Below are positions 32,886 through 36,557 of a stretch of DNA of 36,557 nt, one piece after another. Numbering within the stretch: position 1 is the stretch's first letter; each line of letters starts with the position of its first letter. The DNA is taken from the NCBI GenBank assembly GCA_964353355.1, contig CAYGVT010000157.1, positions 1 to 36,557 on the forward strand. Reading direction: 5' to 3'. Below the pieces are notes generated by a model, which did no database searches, was not told the DNA's origin, and worked only from the letters and a program-made list of their open reading frames with translations. The DNA comes from CAYGVT01 sp964353355. GTDB lineage: Archaea > Thermoplasmatota > DTKX01 > GCA-020343715. The position numbers were made by a program, and so were the translations under genes.

Positions 32886-33674
32886 TCACGCGCCGGCCCT
32901 GCCGCCGATGACGGGGGGTGCGACCTCCACGGCCTCGGCGACGCCCTTGCGGACGAGGACGTCCGCGAGCCGGCGGGGCAGGTTCACGATGTCGCCCTGG
33001 CGCAGCGCATAGCTCGTGCCCCCCTCGCCCGCGAACTGCGGCACGTCCTTGAGCAGGTGCACGACCAGGTCGTCCCGCGGCGCCGCCGCCTGGGGCTCCA
33101 CGGGGCCCACCGGCCTGGTGGCGGGTCCCGGGGGCTGTGCCGGCATGGGCGCCTGCGCCTGCGCGCGTGCCGGCGAGGGCGCCCTGACGTCGGCCACACC
33201 GGGCGCGGGGACGATGTCGGGGGTCACGTCCAAGTCGGGGACGTCCGAGGCCGGCGCGATGACCGCGCCCGCCGCCCTGAGCGCCCTCTCGGAGGGCAGC
33301 AGCGAGTAGCGCGCCTTCGACATGAAAGTCGCGAGGTCGCCGTAGAGCGCGTGCTCGCCCGGCGTGAGGTTCTGCAGCTCCACCTTGCCGCCCTCGAGCG
33401 CGTCCACGGCACGATAGGCGACCTTCCTCAGCCGGTGCGTGACGATCTCCCGCGCGAGCTGGACGGTGGTGCGCAGCTCGTTCTGGGCGAGCGTCGCGCG
33501 CGCCGACATGGCGTCGCGCGCCGTCTCCTCGCGCGCGATGGCCTTGAGCCGCTCGATGTGCGTGTGCAGCTGCTCGAAGAAGTCCGCGGGTATCTTGGTG
33601 AGCATCTGGCCGCGGCTCTCCTTCAGCTGTATCTGTCGGATGAGCTCGAAGCCCATCTCCTCCCCGGGCGGCAT
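32886..33674 (-). CDS. gins51: GINS complex subunit (archaeal Gins51-like)
   Basis: 262 residues. GINS joins MCM and the GINS-associated nuclease in the archaeal replicative helicase. The N-terminal helical A-domain (about 1-125) has LIRQIQLKES, LTKIPADFFEQLHTHIERL and the helices around REIVTHRLRKVAYRAV. A Pro/Ala-rich linker follows (about 140-205). The small B-domain (about 208-255) reads VVHLLKDVPQFAGEGGTSY, LRQGDIVNLPRRLADVLV and KGVAEAVE, as in archaeal Gins51 where it comes last. ATG 33674 lies about 25 bases after GTGTATACAAGG-type promoter sequence, so the mRNA is probably leaderless. Its 3' end meets the JAMM gene. Confidence 0.9.
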   Translation of the reverse strand: MPPGEEMGFELIRQIQLKESRGQMLTKIPADFFEQLHTHIERLKAIAREETARDAMSARATLAQNELRTTVQLAREIVTHRLRKVAYRAVDALEGGKVELQNLTPGEHALYGDLATFMSKARYSLLPSERALRAAGAVIAPASDVPDLDVTPDIVPAPGVADVRAPSPARAQAQAPMPAQPPGPATRPVGPVEPQAAAPRDDLVVHLLKDVPQFAGEGGTSYALRQGDIVNLPRRLADVLVRKGVAEAVEVAPPVIGGRAGA

Positions 33675-33693
33675 CGCCTTGGGATGGCCTAGG

Positions 33694-33704
33694 GTGTATA
33701 CAAG
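33694..33704 (-). promoter_or_regulatory. TATA box of the GINS gene
   Basis: On the minus strand CTTGTATACAC lies 25 bases before ATG 33674. This spacing points to a leaderless transcript. Confidence 0.6.
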
Positions 33705-33711
33705 GTTTTCC

Positions 33712-33731
33712 AGCGGGCCAGTCGGCCCGCT
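33712..33731. terminator. Perfect 8-bp inverted repeat between the zinc-ribbon and GINS genes
   Basis: AGCGGGCC and GGCCCGCT flank a 4-base loop. It lies 20 bases after the zinc-ribbon stop on the minus strand, followed by GGAAAACC rather than a T-run, and just ahead of the GINS TATA box. A terminator or RNA end-stabilising hairpin is possible. Confidence 0.4.
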
Positions 33732-33750
33732 CTGGCCACGTCGCGCAGGG

Positions 33751-33936
33751 TCAACCGGATGCGTGCGACCGGGCCGCTCCCGGGGCGGTCATGGCCTCGG
33801 TGCGCTGGTAGATCGCCCACTTGCCGCACTTCTCGCACTTCTCCATGCTGGACAGCCCGTTCGCCTTGTAGTCCGGAAGGGGCGGCGCCTCGAAGACCTC
33901 GCCGCACTTCTTGCACCGTAGGTACCTGCTCTCCAT
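33751..33936 (-). CDS. Small zinc-ribbon protein
   Basis: 61 residues from ATG 33936, with AGGGTGAT just upstream. It holds two CxxC pairs, RCKKCGEVF and KCEKCGKWAIY, about 26 residues apart, a classic small zinc ribbon. The function is unknown; such proteins often bind nucleic acid or a partner complex in archaea. The C-terminal 15 residues are Ala/Ser-rich and probably loose. A strong TATA box precedes it, and GINS follows on the same strand under its own promoter. Confidence 0.85.
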   Translation of the reverse strand: MESRYLRCKKCGEVFEAPPLPDYKANGLSSMEKCEKCGKWAIYQRTEAMTAPGAARSHASG

Positions 33937-33982
33937 GCTATCACCCTGGGTGTCCTGGTGGCCACTTGTTTAGTCCGGTCCA

Positions 33983-33993
33983 CCTATTTAAGA
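33983..33993 (-). promoter_or_regulatory. TATA box of the small zinc-ribbon gene
   Basis: On the minus strand TCTTAAATAGG is a strong archaeal TATA element. It gives a leader of roughly 25-30 bases before ATG 33936, with a ribosome site (GGGTGAT) in it. Confidence 0.65.
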
Positions 33994-34047
33994 GGGACCG
34001 TTTCGTTCACCTTTCTGTGACGTGGCCAGCATGCACGGCAGCGCATG

Positions 34048-34108
34048 GCGGGGGGGCCCGGGGCGCCCCCCGCGCGCGGGCCGGCCCGGGGGTGCGCGGC
34101 CCGCGCGC
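34048..34108. repeat. Two adjoining GC-only hairpins upstream of rimI
   Basis: GCGGGGGG (34048-34055) pairs with CCCCCCGC (34066-34073). GCGCGCGGGCC (34072-34082) pairs with GGCCCGCGCGC (34098-34108). CTTTTTCC follows shortly, where the rimI promoter must lie. The arms overlap by two bases, so the structures compete. There is no gene in 33937-34148. Confidence 0.6.
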
Positions 34109-34148
34109 GGCCCCCTACCTTTTTCCGTCCGCAGGCGTTTCCGGAGGC

Positions 34149-34586
34149 GTGGTCGTCCGACACCTCGCGCCGCAGGACCTCGATGCGGTCATCTCGATGG
34201 TCGAGACCACGTTCGCGGAGCTGTTCGCGCACGACATGTACGCGGCCATCCAGCAGGCATGGCCTGCCGGCCAGCTCGTCGCCATCGAGGCCGGGCGCGT
34301 CTCGGGGCTGCTGCTGGCCATCAAGCGGACCGAGTTCAGCGCGCGCATCCTGGTCATGGCCGTCCACGCGGTCGCGCGGGGGCGCGGCCTGGGCACGGAG
34401 ATGCTGCGCGCGTTCCTGCGCCAGTGCCTGCTCGAGGGCATCACCGAGGTCGTGCTCGAGGTGCGCGCCTCCAACCTCCGCGCCCAGGGGTTCTACGGCC
34501 GGTTCGGCTTCCACCGGCGCAGCGTGCTGCCGCGCTACTACCGCGACGGCGAGGACGGCTACGTGATGGCCCGCGGCGTGACGTGA
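34149..34586 (+). CDS. rimI: GNAT N-acetyltransferase, RimI-like
   Basis: 145 residues from GTG 34149. RimI/Ard1-type enzymes acetylate protein N-termini with acetyl-CoA. The acetyl-CoA loop is RGRGLGT (77-83), followed by EMLRAFLRQCLLEGI and VVLEVRASNLRAQGFYGRFGF, the motif A and B order of RimI, ending RYYRDGEDGYVMAR. The T-rich CTACCTTTTTCC lies about 27 bases before the GTG, as for other leaderless genes here; GGAGG directly before the GTG is too close to act as a normal ribosome site. The frame runs far upstream, but only through GC-only hairpin DNA. It converges on dnaG. Confidence 0.88.
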   Translation: MVVRHLAPQDLDAVISMVETTFAELFAHDMYAAIQQAWPAGQLVAIEAGRVSGLLLAIKRTEFSARILVMAVHAVARGRGLGTEMLRAFLRQCLLEGITEVVLEVRASNLRAQGFYGRFGFHRRSVLPRYYRDGEDGYVMARGVT

Positions 34587-34689
34587 GCCCGGCCCGGGAG
34601 CGGCCTGTGGCATGCCCGCGCTCGTGGCCGCGCGCTCTGAGGCCGGGGGCGGGCGCTGGGCTCCCCCTTCACCACCGCCCGGGGGTCGC

Positions 34690-36159
34690 TCACTGGGCGA
34701 GGTCGTCCAGGGTCCAGACGTTGAGGCCCGCCGGGGTCGTGGTGACGTTGCCCATCTTCTTGCCCACGACGTCCTGGACGGCCTTCTCGGCCGCGATGTC
34801 CAGGAGGCGCTGGGTGATGACGCCGTCGAACACGACCGCCTTGACGCGCTTCTTGATGCCCTTGAGCGTCCCCGTGAGGTCCTTGACGTCGAGCTCCTGG
34901 ATGAGCTGCCCCTCGGGGTCGATGATGTCGGCCTTGAGCCGGCCCGAGAGCCGCTCGAGGACCTCGAGGTACTTGCGCTGGTCCTCCGTGAGCCGCACCT
35001 GGGGCTTCGAGGATGCCGGCGGCGCGCCCTCGCCGCCCATCTCGGACGCCATCGCGGCCGTCACCTCGGCCACGAGGTCGGTCACGCCCCCCGCGGGGGC
35101 GCCCTCGGGCCGCCGGTCGCCCTCATCCTCGTCATCGGCCCAGAACGGCGGCTCGGGGACGTCCACCATCGGGACGACATGGGGCTCTGGCAAGCTCTCG
35201 CGACGCTGCTGGGGCTGCTGCTCCCGGCGGTCCTCGCGGCCGCCCTCGCGGCCGCCCTCGCGGCGCATGGCGCCCTCTGGGGCCATCCGGGCCTTCTCGG
35301 CCTCCTGGCGGCCCGAGAGCAGTCCGGTGAGCCCGTACATCTCGGCGTACTGGTCGACAGGTATCTTGTTGCGCAGGGCCTTGATGATCTGCTTCTGCGT
35401 GAGCTCCTCGACCTCGCGGTTGCGCGGGGCGCGCGTGATGTACTCGAGCTCGATGGTCTGCATGAGCTCGCGCAGGATGAGCTCGCCGCCGCGGTCGCCG
35501 TCGACGAACGCGGTCACGACGCGCTCGGCCGACAGCTCCTGGATGGTCCGGGGGACGTTGGTGCCCTCGACGGCGATGGCGTTCTTGATGCCGTGCTTGA
35601 GCAAGTTGAGCACGTCCGACCGGCCCTCGACCACGATGATGGCGTCGGAGGTCGCGACGTTCGGCCCCGCCGGGCACTTGTCCTTGCCGTAGCTCACTAT
35701 CTCGTCGACCTGGACCGCGTCGCGGACGGCGGAGGTCAGGTCGAGCGTGGCGGTCTTGTTCTCCTCGATCATCTGGGTGAGCAGCTCCTTGGCGCGGTCG
35801 ACGATCTGCTTCTTCTTGACCTGCCTGACGTCCTCGATGGCCTCGATGTGTATGCGCGCCTTGCAGGGGCCGACGCGGTCGATGGTCTCGAGTGCGGAGG
35901 CGAGGATGCAGGTCTCGACCTGGTCGAGGCTGGATGGCATCCTGATCTCGCCCGCGGACTTGCCGCGCTCGCTCGAGATGGCGACCTCGATGCGCCCCAT
36001 GCGGCCCGACTTCTGCAAGTCGCGCAGGTCCAGCTCGTCACCGAGGAGCCCCTCGGTCTGCCCGAATATGGCCCCCACGACGTCCGGCTTCTCGACGACG
36101 CCGTCCGCCGTGATCTTGGCCTTGATAAGGTACTTGGTCGTGGTTGGGTCCAGGTTCAT
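34690..36159 (-). CDS. dnaG: Archaeal DnaG-type primase / exosome subunit
   Basis: 489 residues from ATG 36159, preceded by AGGAGGA at good spacing, the best Shine-Dalgarno in the window. Archaeal DnaG has primase activity and is also the poly(A)-binding subunit of the exosome. It opens with the archaeal N-terminal domain (TTTKYLIKAKITADGVVEKPDVVGAIFGQTEGLLG). The TOPRIM core (about 172-240) has IIVVEGRSDVLNLL with E178 and FVDGDRGGEL with D220 and D222. A hydrophilic Arg/Glu/Gln/Pro-rich linker (about 310-385) precedes the conserved C-terminal region ending TTTPAGLNVWTLDDLAQ. The linker is long and low-complexity; otherwise the protein is ordinary. Confidence 0.95.
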   Translation of the reverse strand: MNLDPTTTKYLIKAKITADGVVEKPDVVGAIFGQTEGLLGDELDLRDLQKSGRMGRIEVAISSERGKSAGEIRMPSSLDQVETCILASALETIDRVGPCKARIHIEAIEDVRQVKKKQIVDRAKELLTQMIEENKTATLDLTSAVRDAVQVDEIVSYGKDKCPAGPNVATSDAIIVVEGRSDVLNLLKHGIKNAIAVEGTNVPRTIQELSAERVVTAFVDGDRGGELILRELMQTIELEYITRAPRNREVEELTQKQIIKALRNKIPVDQYAEMYGLTGLLSGRQEAEKARMAPEGAMRREGGREGGREDRREQQPQQRRESLPEPHVVPMVDVPEPPFWADDEDEGDRRPEGAPAGGVTDLVAEVTAAMASEMGGEGAPPASSKPQVRLTEDQRKYLEVLERLSGRLKADIIDPEGQLIQELDVKDLTGTLKGIKKRVKAVVFDGVITQRLLDIAAEKAVQDVVGKKMGNVTTTPAGLNVWTLDDLAQ

Positions 36160-36296
36160 GTATGGTCCTCCTGTGTCGGACGGGGCCGGTCCACGGCACC
36201 ACCGTCGCACGACGGGCTCTCGGGGGTCACTCGACGCGCCCTCGGCGCGCCTGGCGCCCCCGCCCGCCCTCTCGAAGGGAGGGGCGGGGCAATGTG

Positions 36297-36317
36297 ATGG
36301 CCGGCCATGCCGGCCAT
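36297..36317. repeat. Perfect 9-bp inverted repeat in the dnaG upstream region
   Basis: ATGGCCGGC and GCCGGCCAT flank CAT. Just left of it, CCCGCCC and GGGGCGGG around a TCGAAG turn (about 36259-36290) could form another hairpin. Both lie between dnaG and the partial gene on its right. They may belong to the dnaG leader or be an operator or terminator. The gap 36160-36432 has no gene that I can support. Confidence 0.55.
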
Positions 36318-36432
36318 GGTCATCATGTGAGAGTGAGCATCGTACGGCGCCGGCACCAGGCCAGCCCGTCTGGGGCGCTCAAAGGGGCCTCACCTAGATA
36401 AGACTTTGCCCCCCGCCGGCTTTGGGACATAA

Positions 36433-36557
36433 TTAGTGGGGCGACACATCGAGGGCCTTCAGGTCGCTCGCTGTTGGCTTGATCTCCCTCCACATGTACT
36501 CCGCAGAGAACGCCTCGAAGATGCGTTCGAGCAGCTTCATGTCCCGCTCGAGCACTA
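36433..36557 (-). CDS. C-terminal 40 residues of an unidentified protein (cut by window edge)
   Basis: The frame is open from the right edge to a TAA at 36433. The visible part reads VLERDMKLLERIFEAF, SAEYMWREIKPTASDL and KALDVSPH. It is soluble, helical and rich in Glu/Lys; I do not recognise it. ATG 36542 could in principle be its start, but an acidic/basic helix continuing off the edge is as likely. Its base composition is less GC-rich than that of the neighbours. Confidence 0.5.
   Translation of the reverse strand, partial: VLERDMKLLERIFEAFSAEYMWREIKPTASDLKALDVSPH

Noticed and set aside
34022..35692. Plus-strand frame of 556 codons over rimI and the dnaG region
   Set aside because: It is a different frame over rimI and antisense to dnaG, with Arg/Ser-rich translation and no domain.
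36156..36356. 66-codon frame rich in His and Met (HSHMMTMAGMAGHH) whose TGA overlaps the dnaG ATG
   Set aside because: Codon third positions are not biased as in true genes here. The His/Met part is the translated inverted repeat, and most of the rest is Pro/Arg/Gly. The ATGA overlap is tempting but not enough.
1..36557. tRNA genes, rRNA genes, CRISPR arrays, intact insertion sequences
   Set aside because: I read both strands for T-loop sequences such as GGTTCRAATCC, regular spaced repeats and transposase motifs. GGTTCAAACCC near 8626 has no cloverleaf around it. Nothing else fitted.

Overview
The window is 36.6 kb of very GC-rich archaeal DNA. Archaeal markers are NOB1 ribosome-maturation nuclease, the large clamp loader subunit RfcL, the wyosine enzyme TYW1, the termination nuclease aCPSF1 next to a proteasome beta subunit, a GINS subunit, archaeal DnaG, a type IV pilin-like protein and CARDB surface proteins. 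Promoters look archaeal (TATA-like boxes), and several lie about 25 bases before a start codon, which suggests leaderless mRNAs. The proteasome beta subunit resembles the Thermoplasma one, including Glu at mature position 17 instead of the usual Asp. My best guess is therefore a GC-rich member of Thermoplasmatota; this rests on family resemblance only.

Layout. 1-2686 (-): a secreted seven-bladed SBBP beta-propeller protein, cut by the window edge, whose 5' end seems broken by a one-base deletion. 2947-5770 (+): NOB1, then an ABC exporter ATPase and a 12-segment permease. 5827-6615 (-): a cis-prenyltransferase. 6771-9639 (+): a small unknown protein, RfcL and TYW1. 9685-13157 (-): a zinc-ribbon membrane protein, aCPSF1 and PsmB. 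13227-20121 (-): a Trm9-like methyltransferase, two paralogous surface proteins with an ethylbenzene-dehydrogenase-like haem domain, and a pilin-like protein with a calcium loop. 20306-21178 (+): a tandem rhodanese.

The centrepiece is 21417-32806 (+). Behind one clear TATA box lie four closely packed genes: an E1-like activating enzyme, a giant 3125-residue helical-repeat protein ending in an Ig-like domain and a RING-type zinc finger, an E2-like conjugating enzyme with a cysteine in the right place, and an Rpn11/CSN5-type JAMM protease. That is a complete set of E1, candidate E3, E2 and deconjugase in a lineage where SAMP-type E1-only systems are the usual expectation. The RING is fused to a very large repeat scaffold rather than being a small separate protein as in the Caldiarchaeum ubiquitin operon. 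No ubiquitin-like modifier is encoded in the window, so it must lie elsewhere or be unrecognised.

The right end holds a GINS subunit, a small zinc ribbon, a RimI-type acetyltransferase, DnaG and the last 40 codons of an unidentified gene. Replication (RfcL, GINS, DnaG), RNA processing (NOB1, TYW1, aCPSF1) and protein turnover (PsmB and the ubiquitin-like cluster) are thus mixed with cell-surface genes. No tRNA, rRNA, CRISPR array or intact insertion sequence was seen.
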